Positions 16,291 to 25,113 of a stretch of DNA of 64,000 nt are shown piece by piece. The first letter of the stretch is position 1. Each line of letters starts with the position of its first letter. The notes under the pieces were generated by a model. The model was given only the letters and a program-made list of their open reading frames with translations, searched no databases and had not been told where the DNA came from. Source of the stretch: Planktomarina sp. (GTDB taxonomy: Bacteria > Pseudomonadota > Alphaproteobacteria > Rhodobacterales > Rhodobacteraceae); NCBI GenBank assembly GCA_020630595.1, contig JAHDBC010000011.1, forward strand, positions 1 to 64,000. The letters are read 5' to 3'. The translations under genes were made by a program, and so were the position numbers.

Positions 16291-17418
16291 ATGATCAAAA
16301 CAACGCACGTCGGGTCATTGCCGCGGACGCAAGAAACCGTCGATTTCATTTTTGCCCGCGAAAATCAGCAGCCCTACGATCAGGCCGCCTTTGACGCCGA
16401 AATGACATCGGCCTGCGCAGAAACCGTGCGCCGCCAGGTTGAGGCGGGTGTGGATGTGGTGTCGGACGGCGAAACCTCTAAGATCAGCTATGCGACCTAT
16501 GTCAAAGACCGCTACACCGGATTTGACGGCGATAGCCCCCGCAACACGCCGGGCGATCTGAAATTGTTCAAAAGCTTTTCAGAACGCCTGTCAAAAGATG
16601 GTGGCGCGCCAACCTACAAACGCCCCATGTGTGTGGGGCCGGTCCAGTCCAAGGGGCAGGGCGAATTGCAAAAAGACATCGACAACCTGAAAGCGGGCAT
16701 GGCCGCCCACGGTGCCGCCGAAGGGTTCATGAACGCGGCGTCGCCCGGTGTGATTGCGCTGTTCTTGCAAAATGATCACTACAACACCCGCGAAGAATAT
16801 CTGGCCGCGCTGGCGGATGCGATGCGCGAAGAATATCGTACAATCGTGGATGCGGGGCTGTATCTGCAACTGGATTGCCCCGATCTGGCGCTGTCGCGTC
16901 ACATGCTGTTTCAGGATTTGTCGGATGATGAATTCCTGAAAATCGCGGCCACCCATGTCGAAGCGTTGAACCACGCGCTGGACGGGATCGACCCATCCCG
17001 GGTGCGGGTCCACATCTGCTGGGGCAACTATGAAGGGCCGCATGTCTGCGATATTGATATGGCAAAGGTGTTTGACACCTTTATGTCGGTTGGCGCGTCC
17101 CAGCTGTTGTTTGAAACATCGAACCCGCGCCACGCCCATGAATGGACCGTGTTCCGCGACCGTGCTGGCGATATTCCAGACGGCAAGGTGTTGGTCCCGG
17201 GCGTTGTCGATACAACCACCAACTTTGTCGAACACCCCGAACTGGTCGCAGAACGCATCCAGAAATTCACCAACATCGTTGGGGCGGACCGGGTGATCGC
17301 TGGATCTGATTGCGGGTTTGGAACATTCGCCGGGTTTGGGGCTGTGGATCCCGACATTGCGTACGCCAAACTGGCCAGCCTGTCAGAAGGGGCCAAGCGC
17401 GCATCCGCCCGGATATGA
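16291..17418 (+). CDS. Cobalamin-independent methionine synthase II-type (MetE C-terminal-like) protein
   Basis: A 375-residue single TIM-barrel of the MetE/UROD-like superfamily, without the N-terminal MetE half. Zinc ligand positions are filled: His241 and Cys243 (HICWGN), Glu275 (LFETSN) and Cys341 (GSDCGFGTF). TTHVGSLPR at the N-terminus is the usual opening. Such core-only proteins move methyl groups from folates, corrinoids or methylated sulfur/nitrogen compounds to thiols; true MetE substrate use is not implied. It overlaps the next hydrolase by ATGA. It is downstream of its own start region after the terminator at 16201-16232. Confidence 0.85.
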   Translation: MIKTTHVGSLPRTQETVDFIFARENQQPYDQAAFDAEMTSACAETVRRQVEAGVDVVSDGETSKISYATYVKDRYTGFDGDSPRNTPGDLKLFKSFSERLSKDGGAPTYKRPMCVGPVQSKGQGELQKDIDNLKAGMAAHGAAEGFMNAASPGVIALFLQNDHYNTREEYLAALADAMREEYRTIVDAGLYLQLDCPDLALSRHMLFQDLSDDEFLKIAATHVEALNHALDGIDPSRVRVHICWGNYEGPHVCDIDMAKVFDTFMSVGASQLLFETSNPRHAHEWTVFRDRAGDIPDGKVLVPGVVDTTTNFVEHPELVAERIQKFTNIVGADRVIAGSDCGFGTFAGFGAVDPDIAYAKLASLSEGAKRASARI

Positions 17419-18122
17419 GCCAGACCCCCCTTGTGATGTTGCCGGGCATGATGTGTGATGCCCGGCTTTTCGCCCCCCAGATCGATGGGTTGTCGCGGGA
17501 CCGCGCGGTTATGGTGGCACCCCTTCATCAGGCCGAACGGATCGAAGATCTGGCGTCGATGACCCTTGATGTTGCGCCGCACAGATTTGCGCTTGCCGGG
17601 CTGTCGATGGGGGGCATCGTGGCGTTGGAAATCATGCGACGTGCGCCAGACCGGGTGTCGCATTTGGCGTTGATGGATACAAACCCCTTGGCTGAAACGC
17701 CGCAACGCGCGGCGGACCGGGAACCGCAAATCGTTGCCGCACGCGCGGGCCGCATGAAAGATGTCATGCGCGATGAAATGAAACCCGCATACCTTGCCGA
17801 AGGTCCATATAAGGCAGAAATCCTGAACCTTGTGATGGACATGGCCGAAGGTCTGGGGCCAGACGCCTTTGTCCGCCAGTCGCGGGCGTTGCAGCGCCGG
17901 CGGGATCAGCAAAGCACACTGCGCAAGATCAAATGCCCCACATTGGTGATGTGCGGGGCCGAAGATACGCTGTGCCCACCGGAAAAACATCAGTTGATGG
18001 CGGAAATGATTGACGGGGCAGATTTGCATATCATTGCGGGGGCAGGGCATCTGCCGACGCTGGAACAGCCGCAAACAACCAATGCGTTGTTGCGCAAATG
18101 GCTGGCGCGCCGCCCCGGCTAA
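17415..18122 (+). CDS. Alpha/beta hydrolase
   Basis: A 235-residue hydrolase: LPGMMCDARLF near the N-terminus (oxyanion region), GLSMGG with nucleophile Ser64, CGAEDTLCPP with the acid residue and GAGHLPTLEQP with the catalytic His. It starts inside the stop of the MetE-like gene (ATGA at 17415-17418), so the two are coupled and probably act on the same compound, perhaps a thioester or ester product, which is inference. The 3' end overlaps the convergent flavin reductase gene by 4 bp. A longer in-frame extension from 17310 lies inside the upstream gene and is rejected. Confidence 0.88.
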   Translation: MSQTPLVMLPGMMCDARLFAPQIDGLSRDRAVMVAPLHQAERIEDLASMTLDVAPHRFALAGLSMGGIVALEIMRRAPDRVSHLALMDTNPLAETPQRAADREPQIVAARAGRMKDVMRDEMKPAYLAEGPYKAEILNLVMDMAEGLGPDAFVRQSRALQRRRDQQSTLRKIKCPTLVMCGAEDTLCPPEKHQLMAEMIDGADLHIIAGAGHLPTLEQPQTTNALLRKWLARRPG

Positions 18123-18724
18123 TCGTCTGGACGATCCAGCGAAAAGACCTGATCAATCTTTGCATAATCGCGGTAGCCCAATCGGGCCAAAGGTTCGAAC
18201 CGTGTCACGTCGACCTGACCGTCGGACAGGATATCGTCGCGAATGTGAATTCCAACGACCTCTCCGAACACCACGAAATTCGCGTCGCCCAGGATTTGCG
18301 TGATCTGCACAAGCCGACATTCAAGTGCGGCAGGCGCGTCCTTGACCCGTGAACAGGGAATCGTTGTGCATGCGTCGCGGTCAATCCCTGCGTCCGTGAA
18401 TTCGTCCACATCGCGGGCCCATGCACCGGATGTTCGGTTCATCGCATCGCGTGCCGCGTAAGCGACGATGTTCACACAAAAGACCCCCGTATCGCGAATG
18501 TTTGCGACGCTGTCTTTGGTATCTGCGCGGTCCGGTTTGGCGGATGTGGATGCAAACATCACCTGTGGCGGGACATAAGAAACCGCGTTGAAGAATGAAT
18601 AAGGGGCCAGATTGTCCTGCCCGTTTGTGCCGCGTGTGGAAATCCAACCAATGGGCCTTGGGGTGATCAAGGCGTTGAATGGGTTGTGTTTTAAGCCGTG
18701 TCCGTTTTTAGGTTCGTAAAACAT
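18119..18724 (-). CDS. Flavin reductase family (FMN-binding split barrel) protein
   Basis: A 201-residue FMN-binding split-barrel protein starting MFYEPKNGHGLKHNPFN. The motif ALITPRPIGWISTRG followed by NLAPYSFFNAVS is the classic flavin-binding signature of the DIM6/NTAB flavoprotein group; GEVVGIHI and the later domain end fit too. These enzymes reduce FMN with NAD(P)H or use bound FMN directly. The start at 18724 is chosen because gaaagg lies six bases upstream of it; ATG 18727 is three bases away. The roughly 85-residue in-frame extension further up overlaps the divergent GNAT gene and is not credible. Confidence 0.88.
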   Translation of the reverse strand: MFYEPKNGHGLKHNPFNALITPRPIGWISTRGTNGQDNLAPYSFFNAVSYVPPQVMFASTSAKPDRADTKDSVANIRDTGVFCVNIVAYAARDAMNRTSGAWARDVDEFTDAGIDRDACTTIPCSRVKDAPAALECRLVQITQILGDANFVVFGEVVGIHIRDDILSDGQVDVTRFEPLARLGYRDYAKIDQVFSLDRPDD

Positions 18725-18785
18725 CATATGCCTTTCGCTGTGATCCAGATGTAGCGAGGCCAACGGCAAAGGACCAGTCGCACCC

Positions 18786-19280
18786 GTGCTGACCATAACC
18801 CCGGAACACCCAGACGACACATGGGAGGTCGAAGCCCTGTATGATCTGTGCTTTGCACCGGGGCGCGAAGCGCTGTCGTCGTATCGGTTGCGCGACGACG
18901 TTGCACCAGTGGCGGGCTTGTCCATGGTGGCGCGGGACGGTGATGGTATTTTGGCAGGGGCCATCCGGTTCTGGCCGGTCACAGTGTCGGGCCATATTTG
19001 TTTGTTGTTGGGCCCGATTGCCGTGCACCCAACCCGGCAAGGCGAAGGGTTGGGAGGGCTGTTGATCCGGGAAAGCCTGTCGCAGGCGAAAATCGCAGGC
19101 TGGGATCGTGTTATTCTGGTGGGGGACGCGCCCTATTATGGCCGGTTTGGATTTCAGCGGCTTGATGATGTGCAGATGCCGCCACCTACGAACCCCAACC
19201 GGATCCTTGGCCGCGCCCTGACCGCCGGTGCGTGGGACGGGATCACCGGTCGGGTTGTCAAAGCCGCATCAACCCTGTGA
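18786..19280 (+). CDS. GNAT family N-acetyltransferase
   Basis: A 164-residue GNAT protein starting with GTG (MLTITPEHPDDTWEVEAL). The acetyl-CoA loop is visible as LGPIAVHPTRQGEGLGGLL (about 79-97, R-x-x-G-x-G/A form), followed by VGDAPYYGRFGFQ, the beta5-helix end typical of YhbS-type members. It would acetylate an amine of unknown identity in the cytoplasm. It is divergent from the flavin reductase over 61 bp and overlaps the 3' end of ptsP by 12 bp on the other strand. Confidence 0.85.
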   Translation: MLTITPEHPDDTWEVEALYDLCFAPGREALSSYRLRDDVAPVAGLSMVARDGDGILAGAIRFWPVTVSGHICLLLGPIAVHPTRQGEGLGGLLIRESLSQAKIAGWDRVILVGDAPYYGRFGFQRLDDVQMPPPTNPNRILGRALTAGAWDGITGRVVKAASTL

Positions 19281-21512
19281 TTGAAGCCACGCCGTAACCG
19301 CAGGGCGCACGGTCTGCATGCCCGCCGCACGCGCGCCATCGATCACGGTTTTCAGCTCTTTCAAATTCGTCTGGCAAATTTTGTGTTTCACCGGCCCGAT
19401 GGACGCAGGGCGCATGGACAGGCAATGGATGCCCATCGCGGCAAAACACAGGGCTTCGACCGGGCGCCCCGCATCTTCGCCACAAAACGAAAGCCGCGTC
19501 CCGCTGGATGCGCAGCGGGCGACGATGTGTTCCAAAAAGGTTAGAAACGATGTGTTCAAGGTGTCATACCGCCGACGCACCCGTTCATTTTCGCGATCAG
19601 CCGCAAAGAAGAACTGTTTCAGATCATTGCCGCCAATCGACAGGAAATCGACCTGTTGAAAAAAAGTGTCAGTGGCAAAGGCCAGCGATGGCGTTTCCAG
19701 CATGGCCCCCACTTCGATTTGGGATGGAACGGGGTGGCCCAGCCGGCGTTCCCGGCCCAGTGCCTTGTCCAGTTCGCGCCGCGCTTCGACAAATTCGTTG
19801 TACTGCGCAATAAACGGAAACATCACGGAAAGTGGTGCGCCGTTCGCGGCCCGCAGCAGCGCCTGAAGCTGCATACGCAGCACGCCCGGTTTATCCAGCC
19901 CCACACGAATGGCACGCCAGCCCATCGCAGGGTTTGGTTCATCTGTCGGCTTCATGTACGGCAGCACTTTGTCTGATCCGATGTCCAGCGTGCGAAACAC
20001 AACGCGTTTGCCATGGGCGGCGGCCATGACCCGGGCATATTGCGCGCTTAGCTGAGATCGTCTGGGCATTTTGTTGGTCGTCAGAAACTGAAGTTCCGTG
20101 CGAAACAACCCCACGCCTTCGGCGCCGGAATTGTCTAACGATGGAAGGTCCGCCATCAGCCCGGCATTCATCAGCAATTCAACCCGCTGGCCACAGGTGC
20201 CAATCGCCGGCTGATCGCGCAATTCCGCATATTTCGATGCGGCCTGACGGGCCATGACGACCTTGTCGCGAAATGCGCTTGCGACGGCATCATCGGGACG
20301 CAGGTGCACCTGCCCACCGTCCCCATCGACCAGAATATCGTCACCGTTCAGCGCCTGATCGGTGATGCCCTTGACCTGAACCAAAAGCGGGATCGCAAGG
20401 GCACGGGCCACGATGGCCGCATGGGATCCGTTTGATCCTTCTTCCAAAACGATTGCGCGCAGGTCGCGGCCATAATCCAACAGTTCGCCGGGCCCGATGT
20501 TGCGCGCCACAAGGATCGGCGTTTCGGGCATTTCTGCGCCCGTGTCGTTGCCTTGCCCCGTCAGGGTCCGCAAAAGCCGATTTGAAAGATCATCCAGATC
20601 TTGCAGCCGTTCGCGCAGATAGGGGTCTTTGGCCTGTTCCATCCGGCTGCGGGCGACAGACTGTTCCTTTTCCACCGCCGCTTCGGCGGACATGCCGCGC
20701 ATGATGTCCGCTTCCATGCGGCGGCGCCATCCTTTGGAATTGGCAAACAGACGAAACGCTTCCAGCACTTCGGTCTGTTCTTCCGATTGCGCGTCTGTTT
20801 CCGCCAGCATCCGGTCCACGGAAATGCGCATCTTTTCCAATGCTGAATCCAGCCGGGCCAATTCCACGTCGGGATCATCGGCCACCGGATTCGTCACCAT
20901 CACCCGGGGTTCATGCAGATAAACGCGGCCTTCTGCGACGCCTTCTTGCGCGACTTGCCCTGTCAGAACGACCGGACCGTTGCGCTGGTTGGCCCACGCC
21001 CCATCATCGCTGACAAAGGCACCCAGTTCCGCCATTTCCGCCAGCACCATCGCGACGACTTCCAACGCATAGACTTCGTCTTCGGTGAATGTGCGGGCGT
21101 CTTTGGATTGAACGACCAAAGTGCCCAGGGTCTGGCCCAAACGCTGAATGGGCACCCCCAGAAAGGATGAAAACCGTTCTTCGCGGGTTTCGGGCATATA
21201 CCGGAATCCGCGCGTCGATGGGGCATCGGCTGCGTTGATCACGCGGCGGCGTTTGGCCACGCGGCCCACAAGACCTTCGCCCAGACGCATGCGGGTTTTG
21301 TGAACCGCGTCGATATCCAGCCCTTTGGTCGCGCACAATTCCAGCGTATCGGCATCGCGCAGAAGATACAGCGAACACACTTCGGTCGCCATGGAATCCG
21401 CAATCAGCGACACCACTTTATCAAGCCGTTCCTGCCCGGTGTCGCCTTGTGCCAGCGCGTCGCGCAAAGATTGCAGCAACCGCCGGCTGTCTGTTTCGGG
21501 TGAATGTTTCAT
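19269..21512 (-). CDS. ptsP: Phosphoenolpyruvate-protein phosphotransferase PtsP (EI-Ntr)
   Basis: A 747-residue nitrogen-type enzyme I. An N-terminal GAF domain (about 15-165) precedes the PEP-utiliser part: HPr-binding/linker region (about 185-320), the phospho-His swivel domain with the active site GSNGSHAAIVAR (His364) and the C-terminal PEP barrel ending with FCGEDAG. It starts the PEP to NPr to EIIA-Ntr phosphorelay that regulates nitrogen, potassium and envelope functions. GAF regulation by glutamine is known for the family. lysC sits 61 bp upstream on the same strand, an order I recall from other alphaproteobacteria. No sugar-PTS genes are near. Confidence 0.95.
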   Translation of the reverse strand: MKHSPETDSRRLLQSLRDALAQGDTGQERLDKVVSLIADSMATEVCSLYLLRDADTLELCATKGLDIDAVHKTRMRLGEGLVGRVAKRRRVINAADAPSTRGFRYMPETREERFSSFLGVPIQRLGQTLGTLVVQSKDARTFTEDEVYALEVVAMVLAEMAELGAFVSDDGAWANQRNGPVVLTGQVAQEGVAEGRVYLHEPRVMVTNPVADDPDVELARLDSALEKMRISVDRMLAETDAQSEEQTEVLEAFRLFANSKGWRRRMEADIMRGMSAEAAVEKEQSVARSRMEQAKDPYLRERLQDLDDLSNRLLRTLTGQGNDTGAEMPETPILVARNIGPGELLDYGRDLRAIVLEEGSNGSHAAIVARALAIPLLVQVKGITDQALNGDDILVDGDGGQVHLRPDDAVASAFRDKVVMARQAASKYAELRDQPAIGTCGQRVELLMNAGLMADLPSLDNSGAEGVGLFRTELQFLTTNKMPRRSQLSAQYARVMAAAHGKRVVFRTLDIGSDKVLPYMKPTDEPNPAMGWRAIRVGLDKPGVLRMQLQALLRAANGAPLSVMFPFIAQYNEFVEARRELDKALGRERRLGHPVPSQIEVGAMLETPSLAFATDTFFQQVDFLSIGGNDLKQFFFAADRENERVRRRYDTLNTSFLTFLEHIVARCASSGTRLSFCGEDAGRPVEALCFAAMGIHCLSMRPASIGPVKHKICQTNLKELKTVIDGARAAGMQTVRPAVTAWLQSQG

Positions 21513-21573
21513 TGTGTCACTGCCCCTGTCCGCGGCAGTTTACACGATCACCGGGACCGGACCAAACCTTTGT

Positions 21574-22812
21574 TCAGGCGGCTTTTTCCAATTCGAACGC
21601 ATCATGAAGGGCCTGCACGGCCAGTTCCATGTATTTGCGATCGATCAGCACGGAAATCTTGATTTCGGACGTTGTGATGACCTTGATGTTGATGCCTTCA
21701 TCTTGCAGCGCCTTGAACATTTTTGCCGCCACACCAGCATGGGACCGCATCCCGATGCCCACGACCGAAACCTTGGCCACGGCCTGATCTGCCACCAGAT
21801 CATGGAAGTTGATGTCGCCATTGGCTTTTGCATCCTGCATGGCCTTTTCTGCGCGCATCACCTGATCGGTGGGGCAGGAAAATGTCATGTCTGTCCGCCC
21901 ATCTTCGGCGATGTTCTGCACGATCATGTCGACGTTGACGCCTGCATCGGACAACGGCCCAAAGATTGCCGCTGCGATGCCGGGACGATCAGCCACGGAA
22001 ATCAGCGTCATTTTCGCTTCGTCGCGGCTGAAAGCCACACCGGATACTACGTTGGATTCCATGATTTCCTCCTCATCACAGACGAGCGTTCCGGCTTCGT
22101 CGGATTGTTCTTCGAAAGAGCTGAGCACGCGCAGCTTTACCTTGTAGCGCATGGCCAATTCAACGGATCGCGTTTGCAGAACCTTGGCCCCCAGTGATGC
22201 CAATTCCAGCATTTCTTCGAACGCGATTTTGTCCAGTTTACGGGCCTTGTCAGACACGCGCGGGTCTGTCGTGTAAACACCATCCACATCGGTGTAGATG
22301 TCACACCGTTCCGCTTCAAATGCGGCTGCAAACGCGACCGCCGTTGTATCGGACCCACCGCGCCCCAAGGTGGTGATGCGGCCTTCGGGGCTGATGCCCT
22401 GAAATCCTGCGACCACGGCCACCTTCATGCCTTCGGCGAATTTCGCGTTCAGGTTTGCGGGTGGGATGTCTTCGATCCGCGCGGCAGCATGGGCGCTGGT
22501 CGTTTGGACGGGCACTTGCCACCCTTGCCAGGATCGCGCGGGAATATCCATTTCCTGCAGTGTCAGGGCCATCAGGCCCGCTGTGACGTTTTCACCGGAT
22601 GAAACAACGGCGTCATATTCACGTGCATCATACAGCGGCGACGTTTCGTTGACCCAGCCCACCAATTCATTTGTCTTGCCCGACATGGCAGACACGATCA
22701 CGATGACTTCGTACCCTTTCGCCACTTCAACGCCCACACGTTTGGCAGCGCGACGAATCCGATCCAGATTCGCAACAGACGTTCCACCAAATTTCATGAC
22801 CAAGCGCGGCAT
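21574..22812 (-). CDS. lysC: Aspartate kinase
   Basis: A 412-residue aspartate kinase that phosphorylates aspartate at the head of Lys, Thr, Met and diaminopimelate synthesis. KFGGTSV (7-13) is the catalytic amino-acid-kinase loop, followed by VVSSGENVTAG and GRGGSDTTA. The C-terminal third has two ACT domains (about 265-410), so feedback by Lys/Thr is likely. The length matches the monofunctional alphaproteobacterial enzyme. I chose ATG 22812 because gagg is nine bases upstream; ATG 22821 abuts the same purines. A 35-residue longer in-frame frame from 22917 is not supported by homology. It is followed by ptsP on the same strand. Confidence 0.95.
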   Translation of the reverse strand: MPRLVMKFGGTSVANLDRIRRAAKRVGVEVAKGYEVIVIVSAMSGKTNELVGWVNETSPLYDAREYDAVVSSGENVTAGLMALTLQEMDIPARSWQGWQVPVQTTSAHAAARIEDIPPANLNAKFAEGMKVAVVAGFQGISPEGRITTLGRGGSDTTAVAFAAAFEAERCDIYTDVDGVYTTDPRVSDKARKLDKIAFEEMLELASLGAKVLQTRSVELAMRYKVKLRVLSSFEEQSDEAGTLVCDEEEIMESNVVSGVAFSRDEAKMTLISVADRPGIAAAIFGPLSDAGVNVDMIVQNIAEDGRTDMTFSCPTDQVMRAEKAMQDAKANGDINFHDLVADQAVAKVSVVGIGMRSHAGVAAKMFKALQDEGINIKVITTSEIKISVLIDRKYMELAVQALHDAFELEKAA

Positions 22813-22874
22813 ATCAGACATCCTCGGGGTTAACCGCGGGTCTGTTAGGCCGGTTAGGTCCGAAGGGCAAGGGG

Positions 22875-23261
22875 CTAGGTGGGTGCGTCGACTTCCTGAC
22901 CGTCCCCATCCAGCCAATAAGACGTGGTGCTGCCGTCAGAATACAGCCGCTGTGTGCAGGACTGCCAAGTGGATCCATCCGACATGGCATAGTGCTGACA
23001 ATTGACCTGTGCATACAGCGATCCGCCCTGCGACACATTGTATGCGCTGGATCCTGTAAGTTGAACTGTGGTGGGGGGCGGGTTCAGGTTCATCAGATCC
23101 ATTGAAAACGGCATGAATGCCCCATCAATTTCGGAAACTAGGCTGTCTGTCCCCCGATCGACAGACATTACAACGGCCATTCCCAACGTCGCAATCGCGG
23201 CAACGGCCACAACCCAATCGATCGAAATCGCCCCATCTTGGCTTTTCAGAAACTCACACAC
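22875..23261 (-). CDS. Small pilin-like/TM-anchored hypothetical protein
   Basis: About 128 residues if translation begins at the GTG at 23261, preceded by aaggg. The segment LKSQDGAISIDWVVAVAAIATLG.. (about 5-30) is a prepilin-like N-terminus: a short charged leader, Gly-Ala, an acidic residue and a hydrophobic helix, as in Flp/TadE-like or pseudopilin proteins. The rest is Ser/Thr/Gly-rich with several Cys (VNCQHY, QSCTQ) and looks extracytoplasmic. No prepilin peptidase or tad genes are in the window. An upstream ATG at 23330 would add a Cys-rich 23-residue tail that I consider non-coding. I do not recognise a specific family. Confidence 0.6.
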   Translation of the reverse strand: MCEFLKSQDGAISIDWVVAVAAIATLGMAVVMSVDRGTDSLVSEIDGAFMPFSMDLMNLNPPPTTVQLTGSSAYNVSQGGSLYAQVNCQHYAMSDGSTWQSCTQRLYSDGSTTSYWLDGDGQEVDAPT

Positions 23262-23347
23262 GCAACAAAACCCTTGGTAAAAGCAGACATCACTTTGCTG
23301 AACAAGGAATGCGGCGACGGTGAGGCACAATCGGGAAAGTTGCGGGG

Positions 23348-23758
23348 CTAGTTGCTGTTTCGCTTTGGGATAAATGGCAAAGGTGCAACAGGCACGCCAT
23401 CTTCGATCAGGGATTTCGCGTCTTCGGGTTTTGCTTCGCCGTAGATGGCGCGTTCGGGTTTGTCGCCCAAATGCATCGCACGCGCTTCGGCTGCGAAATT
23501 CATGCCCACGTAGTCCGAATTTTTTTCCACCTCTTCGCGCATTTTGGTCAGCGCCTGTTCCACATCTGGCGCAGGTGGCGATGCTTTCTTTCGGCTGGTG
23601 GAAACCGACGGTGCCATGATGCCGCGCGACACCTGATCACTGCCGCAAATCGCACACGATAAATGCCCCGCCCGGGCCAGCGTTTCGAATGCATCAGACG
23701 ATTGAAACCAGCTTTCGAACTGGTGGTTCTGGTCGCAATTCAATGTGTACTTGATCAT
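23348..23758 (-). CDS. DUF1178 family zinc-ribbon-like protein
   Basis: A 136-residue protein starting MIKYTLNCDQNHQFESWF. The DUF1178 pattern is clear: Cys8 followed by His, then CAICGSDQV (about 35-43) as a zinc-ribbon pair, a disordered Ser/Pro linker, and a C-terminal helix with NSDYVGMNFAAEARAMHLGD. DUF1178 proteins are widespread in alphaproteobacteria and of unknown function. It lies in a run of minus-strand genes between the NUDIX gene (upstream) and the pilin-like gene, with short spacing on the NUDIX side (37 bp). Confidence 0.9.
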   Translation of the reverse strand: MIKYTLNCDQNHQFESWFQSSDAFETLARAGHLSCAICGSDQVSRGIMAPSVSTSRKKASPPAPDVEQALTKMREEVEKNSDYVGMNFAAEARAMHLGDKPERAIYGEAKPEDAKSLIEDGVPVAPLPFIPKRNSN

Positions 23759-23795
23759 TCCACAACCCCTTGGGCCATGTGCAAGACTAATTCAT

Positions 23796-24278
23796 TCATT
23801 CGGCAACAAACAAGGTGCCGGGATCAAAGGATTTCAGGATTTTGCGCAATTGCGGTTCATCGACCCGTGCGGCCGCGGCTTTGCGGCCAAACCATTTGCG
23901 CCGCCGTTCGTTGGCTTCGGGATAAGATTTCACCAACTTGTCAACGGCGACGGGAAACACCATCACAACCTTTGGCATGCCTGCCATTGGCCCACGGATT
24001 TTGGAATAGTTGTAAACGCCGACACAGGTATCAATGGCCGTGCCTTTGACACCCCCTTCTTCGAAGGCTTCGCGCAGTGCTGCCTTTGCGGGGGTCAGTC
24101 CGTTTTCGGGCCATCCTTTTGGCAGGATCCAGCGCCCCCTTTGACGGCTGGTGATCAGCAAGACCTGCAGCTTGTCGTTCTTGTAACGATAGCACAAGGC
24201 AGCAAACTGAACCCGCGTTTCGCGTTTCAGGCCGCGTCGAATTTTCATCGGCAAGGGCTTCATGACAGGCGCGTTCAT
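23796..24278 (-). CDS. NUDIX hydrolase
   Basis: A 160-residue NUDIX protein starting MNAPVMKPLPMKIRRGLKRE. The NUDIX helix reads GWPENGLTPAKAALREAFEEGG, quoted here in pieces GWPENG, TPAKAAL and REAFEEGG; the first Glu position of the consensus (GX5E) is Leu, while the metal-binding REx2EE core is intact. PKGWPENG resembles diphosphoinositol-polyphosphate or Ap4A-type hydrolases. The C-terminus is basic. I chose ATG 24278 because gaaagag lies five bases upstream; an ATG at 24458 overlaps modA's region. It is divergent from modA with about 110 bp between, which must carry both promoters. Confidence 0.88.
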   Translation of the reverse strand: MNAPVMKPLPMKIRRGLKRETRVQFAALCYRYKNDKLQVLLITSRQRGRWILPKGWPENGLTPAKAALREAFEEGGVKGTAIDTCVGVYNYSKIRGPMAGMPKVVMVFPVAVDKLVKSYPEANERRRKWFGRKAAAARVDEPQLRKILKSFDPGTLFVAE

Positions 24279-24390
24279 CGCAGCTCTTTCAGAACAATAT
24301 GTTGTGAACATAGTATGCTTCTGGCACTTATTCCACAAGGTTTGGCGTAAGTTCACTATAGAATGTCGTTTAAAGGGTTTATCAATCGTG

Positions 24391-25113
24391 ATGCTTCGAA
24401 GGGCGATCATCGGGTCAATCATGGCTGCCTTGTGGGCAGGGGGGGCGGCTGCCGACAAAATATCGGTTTTTGCTGCGGCCAGTTTGCGCCCGGCGCTGGA
24501 ACGGATTGCGGCAGACGGTGATCACGATTGGCAATTCGCCTTTGCGGCCAGTTCGACACTGGCGCGCCAGATCGAATTTGGCGCACCCGCAGACCTGTTT
24601 GTTTCGGCCAATCCTGATTGGGTGGATTATCTTGCCACGCGCAGCATCAGTTTCGAAACACGTGCCGCGATCCTTTCAAACGGTCTGGTCCTTGCTGGCC
24701 GGGTGGATGCACGTCCGGTGCCATTCACCGTGGCGGGTCTGACCCGGGCGCGGGATGGCGGGCGCATTGCGGTGCCATTGGTGGATGCCGTGCCCTTGGG
24801 CCAATATGCCAAAGCAGCGCTGCAAAATCTGGGTCTTTTTGACGCCATCGCCCCACATCTGGCACAGACAGACAATGCCGCCACGGCCCGAACACTGTTG
24901 GAAACGGGTGCGGTATCAGCGGCATTTCTGTATGCCAGCGATGTCACCGGGGCGCAGCTGTCCATTTTGCATCAGATTGATCCGGCCCTTCACCCCGACA
25001 TTCGCTATATCGCGATGTCGCTGACGCCACGTGGGGATGCGGTTCTGCAGATTTTGCAGTCAGAAGACGGGCGCGCTGTTTTTCGATCCTTTGGATTTCG
25101 TGATGTGGACTGA
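24391..25113 (+). CDS. modA: Molybdate ABC transporter substrate-binding protein
   Basis: A 240-residue periplasmic protein with signal peptide MLRRAIIGSIMAALWAGGAA. The mature protein starts DKISVFAAASLRPALERIA, the ModA signature, followed by FAASSTLARQIEFGAPADLFVSA. Ser and backbone groups here bind the oxyanion. It delivers molybdate (or tungstate) to the ModBC transporter encoded next. The length is standard. I place the start at ATG 24391, where the signal peptide begins; the frame upstream to 24262 overlaps the divergent NUDIX gene. It overlaps modB by 11 bp. No ModE gene or classical ModE palindrome was found upstream. Confidence 0.93.
   Translation: MLRRAIIGSIMAALWAGGAAADKISVFAAASLRPALERIAADGDHDWQFAFAASSTLARQIEFGAPADLFVSANPDWVDYLATRSISFETRAAILSNGLVLAGRVDARPVPFTVAGLTRARDGGRIAVPLVDAVPLGQYAKAALQNLGLFDAIAPHLAQTDNAATARTLLETGAVSAAFLYASDVTGAQLSILHQIDPALHPDIRYIAMSLTPRGDAVLQILQSEDGRAVFRSFGFRDVD

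Noticed and set aside
22813-22917. Extended N-terminus of lysC from 22917
   Set aside because: The extra 35 residues have no aspartate kinase match and the catalytic lobe begins at MPRLVMKFGG with a good ribosome site.
24279-24390. ModE-binding palindrome before modA
   Set aside because: No CGTTATAT-N-TATAACG-like sequence is present; only a widely spaced 6-bp pair, reported separately.
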